Positions 37,485 to 45,822 of a DNA stretch of 64,000 nt are shown piece after piece. The notes beneath the pieces are model-generated. The model was not told the origin of the DNA. It saw only the letters and a list, made by a program, of their open reading frames with translations, and searched no databases. Position numbers and translations under genes: made by a program. This stretch comes from Brumimicrobium glaciale. GTDB lineage: Bacteria > Bacteroidota > Bacteroidia > Flavobacteriales_D > Crocinitomicaceae. The stretch covers positions 744,001-808,000 of the forward strand of contig NZ_SETE01000001.1 of NCBI RefSeq assembly GCF_004152935.1, written 5' to 3'. Numbering within the stretch: position 1 is the first letter of the stretch; every line of letters starts with the position of its first letter.

Positions 37485-38316
37485 TCAACAAATGCCCAAA
37501 AAACATGTCCTTACCTGTAAAAGTCTTTTTCCACAACTCCGAAATCTCTACTTTTTTGAAATGCTTTTTCGCATAGTAATTGATTTCCTTCAATTTTACT
37601 TTTGGCGAATATGTATTGAGAATCAATAATCCACCAGGATGTAAAAGTTGTGATGCTACTTCAATTAAACCTTCGAGTTTTTGTTCTATTTTCCATTTTT
37701 CTTTGTTGGCACCAATTCCCCAAGCGGGTGGATCCATGACAATTAAATGGTATAAGTTTCCTCTTTTAAGTTCGCGTTCTGCATATTTTAAAGCATCTTC
37801 ATGCATCCATCGAATGTCTTCTAATCCAGAAGCTTCCATGTTTGATTTTGCCCAAGAAATCAGTTGTTTGACAGAATCTACATGTGTAACTTCTGCTCCT
37901 TTTGATCTTGCAACAACAGAAGCTGCTCCCGTGTAGGCAAAAAGATTCAACATTTTCATTCCAGGCTTAGCAAGATGATTTGAAATCAATTTCCAGTTGG
38001 TTACTTGCTCTGGGAAAAGACCTACATGCTTAAATTTAGTTGTTTCTAAATTGAATGTCAAGTCCTTAAATTGAATTTTCCACTCTCCTTCAGGCAATGC
38101 CTGACGAGTAATCCAATTTCCAGCAGTGTTTCCTTTTGGAACGAATTCTAAATGTGCTCTTTTATTCCATTCTTCCTCTGACATTCCAGGCTTAAAATAC
38201 GCTTGGCGCTCTGGACGAATAGTTACAATATTTCCCCAGCGTTCTAATTTCTTTTCATTTCCTGCATCGAGAAGTTCATACTCTGACCAACTTTCACTAT
38301 ATGTTTTTTCAACCAT
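37471..38316 (-). CDS. class I SAM-dependent methyltransferase (RlmI/RlmK-like)
   Basis: The 281-residue protein contains a SAM-binding methyltransferase core: motif I MLNLFAYTGAASVVARSKGA (about residue 118), acidic VDSVKQLISWAKSN, and the catalytic-type IVMDPPAWGIG (about 197), which resembles rRNA cytosine methyltransferases of the RlmI/RlmK group. The PUA domain of full-length RlmI is missing. The target is not known; RNA is the most likely. Its ATG overlaps the stop of the upstream DUF3109 gene (TAATG), so translation is probably coupled. The C-terminal AYR* is encoded within a palindromic repeat. Confidence 0.85.
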   Translation of the reverse strand: MVEKTYSESWSEYELLDAGNEKKLERWGNIVTIRPERQAYFKPGMSEEEWNKRAHLEFVPKGNTAGNWITRQALPEGEWKIQFKDLTFNLETTKFKHVGLFPEQVTNWKLISNHLAKPGMKMLNLFAYTGAASVVARSKGAEVTHVDSVKQLISWAKSNMEASGLEDIRWMHEDALKYAERELKRGNLYHLIVMDPPAWGIGANKEKWKIEQKLEGLIEVASQLLHPGGLLILNTYSPKVKLKEINYYAKKHFKKVEISELWKKTFTGKDMFFGHLLRAYR

Positions 38317-38906
38317 TATTGATCTTTCTCGTTTTGCTTTTCTAATTCTTTGTGCACTTGTTTCAATGATTCGTAAAATTCATCGCCATAAGCACGCGTA
38401 AGTGGTGCTTTTAGGAATTGGTAAACGGGAATGTTTAATTGCTCACCTAAAACGCATCCAGGTTTACAAATATCAATTTCTTCGTAATTAAGGGCTGTGA
38501 AACTTTCGTATTTCTTAGCACGAATAGGGTAAAGCTCACATGAAATTGGTTTTTTCCAATCCACATCACCGTTTCTGTAGGCTTGTTCAATCGTACATTT
38601 TGTGGTTCCATCAGGATCATAAGATACAAAAGCACATGCACCGCCTTCAACTAAACTTGTTACAGGTTCATTAAAACGGTCAAGATAGAAAACACCATCT
38701 TTTTCGACTTTCGCTATTCCTTCTTTTGTCATGTAAGGTTTCACTTTTGGAAAGATTTCCTCCATGATTTTGATCTCGTCATCTTCCAATGGTGCTCCAT
38801 CGTCCCCTTCAACGCAGCAAGCGCCTTTACACTTCGATAAGTCACACACAAACTTGCGTGAAAAAATCTCATCGGTTACTATTTTATCGTCAATTTCTAT
38901 TAACAT
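38316..38906 (-). CDS. DUF3109 family protein
   Basis: The 196-residue protein matches the DUF3109 family of small cysteine-rich proteins. Conserved cysteines are in VCDLSKCKGACCVEGDDGAP (about residue 20), GGACAFV (about 88), TKCTIEQAYRNGDVDWKKP (about 103) and EIDICKPGCVLG (about 145); they look like a metal- or FeS-cluster-binding set, by analogy with CxxxCC-type proteins. The function is unknown. It is the first gene of a coupled pair with the methyltransferase. Confidence 0.88.
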   Translation of the reverse strand: MLIEIDDKIVTDEIFSRKFVCDLSKCKGACCVEGDDGAPLEDDEIKIMEEIFPKVKPYMTKEGIAKVEKDGVFYLDRFNEPVTSLVEGGACAFVSYDPDGTTKCTIEQAYRNGDVDWKKPISCELYPIRAKKYESFTALNYEEIDICKPGCVLGEQLNIPVYQFLKAPLTRAYGDEFYESLKQVHKELEKQNEKDQ

Positions 38907-39122
38907 GGGACAAATTTACCGAAAGGAAATGACCTTGCATAAAATAATGTGTGAATTGTTTGATTGTGGGTCTTTTTTTAGAATAATCAATAAAAACTCT
39001 GCCGATTAATAAACGCAAAATCCTTATAAATGTCACTTTTATTCAACCCTTGAAAAATTCCCTACCAATGGATTAGAAATTAGCCTCATTTCTTCCTATA
39101 TTTATCAAAAATACGAGAGGTT

Positions 39123-39770
39123 ATGATGAAAAATACAAAATTTTTATTTATCGCTTTGGCAGGTTTGATGATTTCAAGTTGTGCTGAAGGAACGGATGAT
39201 ACTGCTAGTGCAGATGTTGATAACAAAGAAACTTGTTTATACAGTTATTCGGCAGAAAATTCTGAGCTAAAATTCACGGCTTATAAATTTTTAGGTAAAA
39301 CTGGAGTTGGTGGAACATTCAATGAAATCAATGTAAAAGGTGGTGAAGAAAATGAAAGCGCTATTGCAGTTCTTGAAAGCTTAAGTTTTGAAATTCCTGT
39401 TTCTAGCATCGCAACAAAAGATGAAGGGCGTGATGAGAAAATTAAAGAACATTTCTTTGGTCAAATTAACACTCCTACTTTAACCGGTAAAGTGGTAAGA
39501 ATAAATGAAGAGGCAAATAGCGCTACTTTAATTATTACGATGAACGAAGTAAGTAATGAAGTGAGAGGAAAATATACATTAAACGATGGTGCTTTTACTT
39601 TTGATACAGAAATTAATGTTAACGATTGGCAAGCAAATGAAGGGATTGTTCGTTTGAATGAAGTGTGTAAAGATTTACATACGGATCATGCAAATGGAGA
39701 TACTGAGTCAAAATTATGGCCAGATGTAACACTTTCTTTTGTAACACAATTGAAAAAGAATTGTAATTAG
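39123..39770 (+). CDS. YceI-like lipoprotein
   Basis: The 215-residue protein begins with a lipoprotein signal ending in MISSC (lipobox, Cys about residue 20), followed by an acidic linker and a YceI-type domain (SAENSELKFTAYKFLGKTGVGGTFNEI ... GRDEKIKEHFFGQINTPTLTG). It is probably anchored in the envelope and binds a hydrophobic ligand, as family members do. It differs from the soluble YceI at 27016 by its lipid anchor. A strong terminator follows. Confidence 0.85.
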   Translation: MMKNTKFLFIALAGLMISSCAEGTDDTASADVDNKETCLYSYSAENSELKFTAYKFLGKTGVGGTFNEINVKGGEENESAIAVLESLSFEIPVSSIATKDEGRDEKIKEHFFGQINTPTLTGKVVRINEEANSATLIITMNEVSNEVRGKYTLNDGAFTFDTEINVNDWQANEGIVRLNEVCKDLHTDHANGDTESKLWPDVTLSFVTQLKKNCN

Positions 39771-39786
39771 AATAAACGATATTATT

Positions 39787-39817
39787 AAAAAAAGCCAGGG
39801 TTTGCTCTGGCTTTTTT
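39787..39817 (+). terminator. rho-independent terminator after the YceI lipoprotein gene
   Basis: AAAAAAAGCCAG pairs with CTGGCTTTTTT around GGTTTGCT, 16 bases past the stop codon. The A-rich 5' arm means it could also work on the other strand. Confidence 0.9.
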
Positions 39818-39910
39818 GTATTAAAGAAATAAATATCAAAATTTAATAATATTTTTGTCGGTTTTGAGTTAATTATACCAATTGGTAACAATAGGGAGTA
39901 GAAGAAATTT

Positions 39911-42613
39911 ATGAAACGTATTAAAAACAAACGTACAACAATTGGGATTTTAGTAGCATTTTTTGCTCTGACTCTAATAATTGGCGCATGTTCGACAGAG
40001 AAAAATACCTTTATAACGCGTACTTATCACAGTACAACGGCAAAGTATAATGGGTATTTTAATGCTAAAGAACTTATTAGGATTGGATTAGAAGATTATA
40101 GAAAGAATTATAGAGAAGACTATAATAAAATCTTAGCTATCGAATTAATGCCGAATGAGGATGATGTTGTTGATTTTTACCCAGTTGTAGATACAGCAAT
40201 TGCAAAATGTCAAACTGTGATTTCAAAACACAGTATGCCTACTTCATCAAAGCCTTCTAAAAAGAAAACCGAACATGCCAGATGGATAGATCAAAATTGG
40301 TTTATTATTGGTTATGCGAATTATATTAGAAGAGATTATGACCAAGCTTTAAAGAATTTCGAATATATCCGGAAATTTTATGTGGATCGTCCAAGTACCT
40401 ACACAGGTCAATTATGGGAAGCCAAAACCTATATTAAAATGGGTGATTTGTCTGAGGCGACTAGAGCTATTCAAAAACTAGAGGTCAGAGCCAATAAGGT
40501 TGTTATGGCGGATATTGAAAAGCCTAAAAAGAAGAAAAGGTCTAAAGCGAAATATGCGAAAAGCAAAAGTTCAGACGAAGATGATATTCCTGAATTACCT
40601 AAGAATTTTGTCTATGAATTTGCGAAAGTTAAAGCAATGTTAGCTTTGGCTAAGGATGATTCGCAAATCGCAATTGAAGAATTAAGAAAAGCATTGGATA
40701 AAGCACCTAATAAAGTGGATAAAGCTAGATTAAGTTTCATTTTAGGTCAACTCCTTCAACGAGAAGGTGATCCCGGAGCTAGGGCGTTTTATACACAAAG
40801 TATAAAAAAGAATGCCTCTTTTGAAATGAGTTTTAATGCTAAAATCAATAGAGCTGTTGTGAGTGACCTCAATGATCAAGCAATGATTGAAGAGCTTGAA
40901 GACTTAGCAAAGGAGGAGCGTTACTTAGAGTTTAGAGATCAAATTTATTTTGCAATGGCAAAAGTAGAATTGGGAAGAAACGATAGGACAGTAGCGAAAT
41001 ATGACTTAACGAAATCTGTATTTTATTCTTTAAATAATCCACGTCAAAAAGGGGTGAGTTATGAAAAGCTTGGTGATTTGTCTTTTGAAGAAAAGAATTA
41101 TGTTTTCGCTCAAAAGTATTATGACAGTTCAGCAAAAGTAATTCCTGAAACGTATTTTAATTTTGAAGTTATTAAAAACAAAGCCGATAAATTAGCCAAT
41201 CTTGTAGAAGATATTGATTTAATCACCTTTGAGGATAGTGTTCAAAGAATTGCAAAAATGGGAGAGAAAGACCGTGAGCAATTCTTGAAAGATGTAATTA
41301 AACAGATTCAAAAAGAAGAGCAAGAAAAAAAGGAAAGAGAAGCTTTACGTGCTGAACAAATGCGTAAACTTCAACAAACCTACGCTGAACAAAATCAAAA
41401 AACAGGAAGTAAATGGTATTTTTCTAATCCAAAAGCATCAAAAGAAGGTTTAGAAGAATTTAGAAGAATTTGGGGGCAAAGAGAAAATGAAGATTATTGG
41501 AGATTGTCGAAAAAACCAGCAAGAATTGCATTTGACTTTGTAGAAAATGACACTATTCCGCAAGACTCTCTAAAAGGAGGAGCGGACGTTGCCGAGAAAG
41601 TTGCGGCTGATGAGCTGACTGTTGAAGGTTTGCTGACCGATATTCCACTTACCGATTCATTAATGGCATTGAGTAATGAACGACTTTTGGAAGCGCTTTA
41701 TAGTTCGGGTATGATTTATAAAGAGCAATTGGACGAGAGCCAAATGGGAGCTGTTCAATTTCAGCGTGTTTTAGATCATAATATAGAAAATGAACACAAT
41801 GTACTTTCCGCGTTCCAGTTGTATACTATAAATGAGAAAAGCAGTAAAGCGGGTCAATATGAAACATATATTTTAAACAACTATCCAAATTCTGATTACG
41901 CCAATTACTTGAGAGACCCTGATTATTTCATTAAGAAAAAGGAACGAGATGCTTTAGCGTTGAAAGATTATTTAAGATCAGTTACCCGATTCGAGCAAGG
42001 ATTGTTTTATCCTGTAATTCTTAAAGCTGAAAAAGTAATTGATGAAGAGCCAGATAATGTCTTTAGAAAAGAATATTTCTTACTAAAAGCAATGGCAATG
42101 GGACAAATAAATCAAGATAAAACTTCTTTATTGCCTGTTTTGGAACAAGCTATTTTGGAATATCCTGAAACTGATGTCGCTATAAGATCTCAAGAATTAA
42201 TTGATTTAATTAATAACGGTGTGCCTCCTTTCGAAGAGTTTACTGTCACTGATGCAGAGTTATTCTCTATGGATTCAAAAGAATACTATGTACTTGTCTT
42301 TTTGGAGGAAGGACAGAATGGCAATAGTTCAGCAAACAATGTTTCTAACTTTAACAGAGATTACTTTAGCCGACTTCGTTTGACTACTTCTTCGCAGATT
42401 TATGATAAAATCACTAGTTTTGTAATGATAAAGGATTTTATCTCAACATCAGATGCGAAAGATTATATTCGTGATTTTAGAAAGACAAAACGACATATAG
42501 GCAATTTAATGGAGAATGAACTGATGTTTATTTCGAGAGAAAACTTTAAAGTTATGCTACAGAAGCTAAAATTAGTTGAGTATAGAGAATTCTTTGAGAA
42601 TACATACAAATAA
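39911..42613 (+). CDS. porW: type IX secretion system lipoprotein PorW/SprE
   Basis: The 900-residue protein has a lipoprotein signal (FALTLIIGACSTEKN, Cys about residue 27) followed by TPR repeats and long helical regions. The opening FITRTYHSTTAKYNGYFNAKELIRIGLEDY after the lipobox is characteristic of PorW/SprE, the T9SS lipoprotein reported to link PorLM-type motor and PorN/K rings to the translocon and to be needed for gliding. It contains Lys/Glu-rich helices (about residues 450-490). It heads a run with bactofilin 11 bases downstream, then the atpZ-like gene. Confidence 0.88.
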   Translation: MKRIKNKRTTIGILVAFFALTLIIGACSTEKNTFITRTYHSTTAKYNGYFNAKELIRIGLEDYRKNYREDYNKILAIELMPNEDDVVDFYPVVDTAIAKCQTVISKHSMPTSSKPSKKKTEHARWIDQNWFIIGYANYIRRDYDQALKNFEYIRKFYVDRPSTYTGQLWEAKTYIKMGDLSEATRAIQKLEVRANKVVMADIEKPKKKKRSKAKYAKSKSSDEDDIPELPKNFVYEFAKVKAMLALAKDDSQIAIEELRKALDKAPNKVDKARLSFILGQLLQREGDPGARAFYTQSIKKNASFEMSFNAKINRAVVSDLNDQAMIEELEDLAKEERYLEFRDQIYFAMAKVELGRNDRTVAKYDLTKSVFYSLNNPRQKGVSYEKLGDLSFEEKNYVFAQKYYDSSAKVIPETYFNFEVIKNKADKLANLVEDIDLITFEDSVQRIAKMGEKDREQFLKDVIKQIQKEEQEKKEREALRAEQMRKLQQTYAEQNQKTGSKWYFSNPKASKEGLEEFRRIWGQRENEDYWRLSKKPARIAFDFVENDTIPQDSLKGGADVAEKVAADELTVEGLLTDIPLTDSLMALSNERLLEALYSSGMIYKEQLDESQMGAVQFQRVLDHNIENEHNVLSAFQLYTINEKSSKAGQYETYILNNYPNSDYANYLRDPDYFIKKKERDALALKDYLRSVTRFEQGLFYPVILKAEKVIDEEPDNVFRKEYFLLKAMAMGQINQDKTSLLPVLEQAILEYPETDVAIRSQELIDLINNGVPPFEEFTVTDAELFSMDSKEYYVLVFLEEGQNGNSSANNVSNFNRDYFSRLRLTTSSQIYDKITSFVMIKDFISTSDAKDYIRDFRKTKRHIGNLMENELMFISRENFKVMLQKLKLVEYREFFENTYK

Positions 42614-42624
42614 AATTTTGATCA

Positions 42625-43065
42625 ATGTTTAAAGGGGAGAAAGGTAAATCCAAACCAGAAAGTCCAGACAGGCTTAATAGATTGGTTGCAGGTACTAAGT
42701 TAACAGGAGATTTGACTGCCAATAGTAGTCTTCGAGTGGATGGAGAAATTGTTGGAAATATAGAATGTAAAGGCAAATTTGTTCTTGGACAAGACGGAGT
42801 TGTAGCGGGTAATATTAATGCAGCAGAAGTTGAAATAGACGGGAAAGTTGAAGGTCAAATTAATGCAGAAGTACTCTTGATTTTACATCAAACTGCAGTC
42901 GTTCATGGTGATATTCAAACGGGTAGAATTGTAATTGAAGACGGTGCTCAAATTGAAGGTAATATCCAAACAGGAGATGCTGGAAAGAACAGCAAAGGTA
43001 TGTTTGGTAAGAGCATAAACAAACCTAACGGGAAGAAATTAGAGACTTCAGAAGCGGTCTACTAA
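42625..43065 (+). CDS. bactofilin (polymer-forming cytoskeletal protein)
   Basis: The 146-residue protein has the bactofilin core (about residues 17-112), a right-handed beta-helix with Gly/Ile/Val-spaced repeats (VDGEIVGNIECKGKFVLGQD, VEIDGKVEGQINAEV, IVIEDGAQIEGNIQTG), flanked by short disordered basic tails. Bactofilins assemble into nucleotide-free filaments at membranes in cell shape or scaffolding. It is 11 bases after the porW gene, and its TAA overlaps the ATG of the next gene (TAATG), indicating an operon. Confidence 0.93.
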   Translation: MFKGEKGKSKPESPDRLNRLVAGTKLTGDLTANSSLRVDGEIVGNIECKGKFVLGQDGVVAGNINAAEVEIDGKVEGQINAEVLLILHQTAVVHGDIQTGRIVIEDGAQIEGNIQTGDAGKNSKGMFGKSINKPNGKKLETSEAVY

Positions 43066-43310
43066 TGGAAGTCGAAGAAGGCGATAAAAAGCGCGTTAAC
43101 AGCTATGTTAAGTTTTCTGGAATGGCGATTCAAATGGGAATTGTCATTACAGCTGGTGCACTTGGGGGGAATTGGCTAGATGAAAAACAAGAAAATGAGT
43201 TTCCTATTTGGACACTTGTGCTAACACTTTTAGCTATTTTCGGTTCACTTTATCAAATCATTAGAGCAGTAATAAAATTGGGTAAAGATGAAGATGATTC
43301 TAAAGGATAA
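43065..43310 (+). CDS. AtpZ/AtpI-family small membrane protein
   Basis: The 81-residue protein has two membrane helices (about 17-35 and 46-66) joined by a conserved loop (GGNWLDEKQENEFPIWTLVLTL), as in AtpZ/AtpI proteins that help assemble the rotor ring or transport ions for ATP synthase. Its ATG overlaps the bactofilin stop and it is read in the same transcript. No atp genes follow here. Confidence 0.82.
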   Translation: MEVEEGDKKRVNSYVKFSGMAIQMGIVITAGALGGNWLDEKQENEFPIWTLVLTLLAIFGSLYQIIRAVIKLGKDEDDSKG

Positions 43311-43683
43311 TTTGGTTTTTGCAACTTTCTTTGCAGGTATAGCATTAATCCATTATGGAATATATGAAATGTATCCTTCAATCTATTTTGGTGATGAGAT
43401 TATTTTATCCTACGCTCTATTGTTTATCCTCAACAGTGTTGGGGCCACCATATTTTATTTAGGAAACAATGGAACATTCAAAATAGATTTTGCGCAATTG
43501 TATCTTGTATTCACCACTATTCAAATGTTGGGTTGCTTTTCCTTTGCTGCTTATGTGAAATTCAAATTTGAGGAAAATGCTAAGGTAGCGTTGATTCAAT
43601 TTGTAATCCTGTTTTTTGTATCATTGGTTTTTCAAACCATTTATTTGGTAAAAACGAAAGTAAGAAAAACAATTACAGATTAA
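43288..43683 (+). CDS. small four-helix membrane protein following atpZ
   Basis: The 131-residue protein has four predicted membrane helices (about 7-27, 34-54, 68-88, 98-118) and resembles small DUF6168-like membrane proteins that sit between atpZ and atpB in Bacteroidota. It overlaps the preceding gene by 23 bases; a second ATG at 43294 gives an equally good start. No function can be given. It ends the operon that starts with porW. Confidence 0.7.
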   Translation: MKMILKDNLVFATFFAGIALIHYGIYEMYPSIYFGDEIILSYALLFILNSVGATIFYLGNNGTFKIDFAQLYLVFTTIQMLGCFSFAAYVKFKFEENAKVALIQFVILFFVSLVFQTIYLVKTKVRKTITD

Positions 43684-43831
43684 TTAATTTTCAATTCCGA
43701 ATTTCCGATGTATCTTACTCGAGAGAGAAGCCATAAAGTCTGTTGTAAATCTGTAAGCATTTTCTAATCCTTGAATTTTTCAATCCTTGAATCCTTGAAT
43801 CAATATCGAAACGACAAAGTCCAATCAACAC

Positions 43832-43865
43832 CCCGTTAATAATTAAACATTAATAATTAACCATT
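43832..43865. repeat. AT-rich gene-end repeat, copy 4
   Basis: CCCGTTAATAATTAAACATT and its continuation match the copies at 2320, 30020 and 31032. It ends 5 bases from the stop codon of rfaE2. Confidence 0.7.
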
Positions 43866-43870
43866 ACAAA

Positions 43871-44386
43871 TCAGCGTTCTAGTCGCGCAATTATCCCCGT
43901 AGTTGAAAAACCTTCTTCTAACTCAATTGTAGCTACTTTTCCGCCTAATGCTTTTATTTCTTTAGCACCAACAATGTATTTTGGATTACTTTCATCCGTT
44001 ACTTCTGCGTCATAATCTGCACCTTTAACAAGGATCGATGGAGCTATTTTATTGATGAGTTCTTTAGGTGTGTCATTTTCGAAAATAACTACTAGATCAA
44101 CCACTTTAAGTGACGCAATAATTAATGCACGTGATTCCTCATCGTTTACTGGTCTGCCAGGTGCTTTGTTTAGTCTTTTTACACTTTCATCAGCATTCAC
44201 TCCTACAACTAAATAACTTCCTAATGAGGCTGCTTTAGCTAAGTAAGTAATGTGACCACGGTGTAAGATGTCAAAACATCCGTTTGTGAAAACAACTTTT
44301 TTATCATCATCCTTCCAAGAAGAAATAATCGCTTTAGCTTCTTCCTGAGAAACTAATTTATGCTTGATTTGCTCCCACTTTGTCAT
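43871..44386 (-). CDS. rfaE2: D-glycero-beta-D-manno-heptose 1-phosphate adenylyltransferase
   Basis: The 171-residue protein is a nucleotidyltransferase like the C-terminal half of HldE. It carries the HxGH-type motif in FTNGCFDILHRGHITYLAKA (about residue 33) and the LNKAPGRPVNDEESRALIIA stretch. It activates heptose phosphate to ADP-heptose for lipopolysaccharide inner-core synthesis. The kinase half (RfaE1) is a separate protein not seen in this window. It overlaps the flippase-like gene by 29 bases on the same strand, so co-expression is likely. Confidence 0.93.
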   Translation of the reverse strand: MTKWEQIKHKLVSQEEAKAIISSWKDDDKKVVFTNGCFDILHRGHITYLAKAASLGSYLVVGVNADESVKRLNKAPGRPVNDEESRALIIASLKVVDLVVIFENDTPKELINKIAPSILVKGADYDAEVTDESNPKYIVGAKEIKALGGKVATIELEEGFSTTGIIARLER

Positions 44387-45419
44387 CGCTTTCTTTTTTA
44401 TAGTTTCTTGGTAATAGTGCCAAAGATATTAATCCTAATAATATCATTAATATGGTTTGTGACAACCAAATAATCATTCCCAATGCTTTCCCGATTCCTT
44501 CTGCTTGTTCCTTTACTTCAAATTGATCTCCAATGAAATAGATGACTACAATTCCAACCAAATATGGGTATGCTCCAATTCCTCCACTGGTAAACATTAA
44601 TCCAAGTGAACCTGCTATAAATCCTATTAAAACTCCGTTGACAGGGAAGTTTTCTGTTTGCTCGAAAGCCTTAAAGCATACTCCGAAAAAGAAGACATAC
44701 ATTGCCCAAATCAATACCGTATGAAAGATAAATTGAAAAGGTTTCTTCGATTTTAAAATACCAAGAACACCATTCATAACGTCTTTGACAAATTCAGTGA
44801 TTTTTGTTCTAAATTTCTCAATTTTCACCCATAAAATAGCAAAAAGTAGTATTCCTCCAGCAACAACTGAAATGATGAGGTTCAAAATCCATTGTTTACT
44901 TTCTGGTTCTACACCATCTTCTGGAGCTCCTGCAACAATAATGTCTTTAACAGCAATTAAATCATCAAAACTAAGGACAACCGTTATTAATACAACGACT
45001 CCTAACATTACCAAATCGAACATTCTTTCGGCGATAATAGTTCCAAAACTCTTTGAAAATGGGATTCTATCTGTTTGATACAATAATGCAGGTCGTGTTA
45101 CTTCGCCCGCTCTTGGAATAAGTAGATTGACTAAATAACCAACCATCATCGCATGATAACGGTGCCAGAATTTTGGGAAATAACCCAGTGGTTCCAATAA
45201 GAATTTCCATCGGTAAGCACGAATTAAGTGACTCACGAAACCCATAAACATAGAAAGTATTATCCAAAAGTAATTGGCTTCCTTTATTGCTTTGAAAAAG
45301 ATGTCCTTGGTAGGCTCATCCATCGCATTGTAAAAATGCCAAGTCAAATAAAGACCAATTGCTAAAGGGAAAACAACCTTAATAATTGATATGATTTTTT
45401 TATTGGTGCTCTTCGCCAT
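44358..45419 (-). CDS. lysylphosphatidylglycerol synthase-type membrane protein (flippase-like, UPF0104)
   Basis: The 353-residue protein has about eight membrane helices and the UPF0104/LPG-synthase membrane-domain signature (HLIRAYRWKFLLEPLG, MMVGYLVNLLIPRAGEVTRPALL, TSGGIGAYPYLVGIVVIYF). The catalytic aminoacyl-transfer domain of MprF is absent; stand-alone versions are thought to move lipids or lipid-linked precursors. The overlap with rfaE2 hints at an envelope-polysaccharide role, which is inference. Confidence 0.88.
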   Translation of the reverse strand: MAKSTNKKIISIIKVVFPLAIGLYLTWHFYNAMDEPTKDIFFKAIKEANYFWIILSMFMGFVSHLIRAYRWKFLLEPLGYFPKFWHRYHAMMVGYLVNLLIPRAGEVTRPALLYQTDRIPFSKSFGTIIAERMFDLVMLGVVVLITVVLSFDDLIAVKDIIVAGAPEDGVEPESKQWILNLIISVVAGGILLFAILWVKIEKFRTKITEFVKDVMNGVLGILKSKKPFQFIFHTVLIWAMYVFFFGVCFKAFEQTENFPVNGVLIGFIAGSLGLMFTSGGIGAYPYLVGIVVIYFIGDQFEVKEQAEGIGKALGMIIWLSQTILMILLGLISLALLPRNYKKESDDKVGANQA

Positions 45420-45582
45420 TATATAGATTCTGTTTTAGCCAACGAAGATAAAATTTTCTACCGATTTAACTTTAAAAAATCTTACGAATAGATATGGTAA
45501 AAAGGAACAGAAGCATTATGGACTGAAAGTACCATAGGTTCAAATGAGAATAAAATTCTATAACTATCAAAATATTTAGATA

Positions 45583-45711
45583 TTAGATGTTAGACCATGG
45601 ACTTTTAGTCTATTGTCTAACATCTAAAATCTATTGTTTGATATAAACTTGTTAGAAGCTAATTCCGATAACTATCGGAAGAGATGCACTAATCCCGATG
45701 GCTTATCGGGA
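45583..45711. repeat. three consecutive intergenic hairpins
   Basis: TTAGATGTTAGAC (45583-45595) pairs with GTCTAACATCTAA (45615-45627). TTCCGATAACTATCGGAA (45663-45680) is a hairpin, and TCCCGAT...ATCGGGA (45693-45711) is another. They occupy the 400-base gap 45420-45822, which has no gene. The last resembles the hairpin at 25125-25141. Confidence 0.85.
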
Positions 45712-45822
45712 GCATAGTTTTAACTCTTTCTGAGATCAATAAAATTGAGGTCTGTTGTTTTATCCACAACTAATCAGTGCTTCTAATAGCAATAAGGGGT
45801 TCAATATTGCGTTTAGTTGTGC

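Noticed and set aside
37580-37936. 118-codon plus-strand frame opposite the methyltransferase gene
   Set aside because: It is antisense to a well-supported gene and its sequence shows no independent family pattern.
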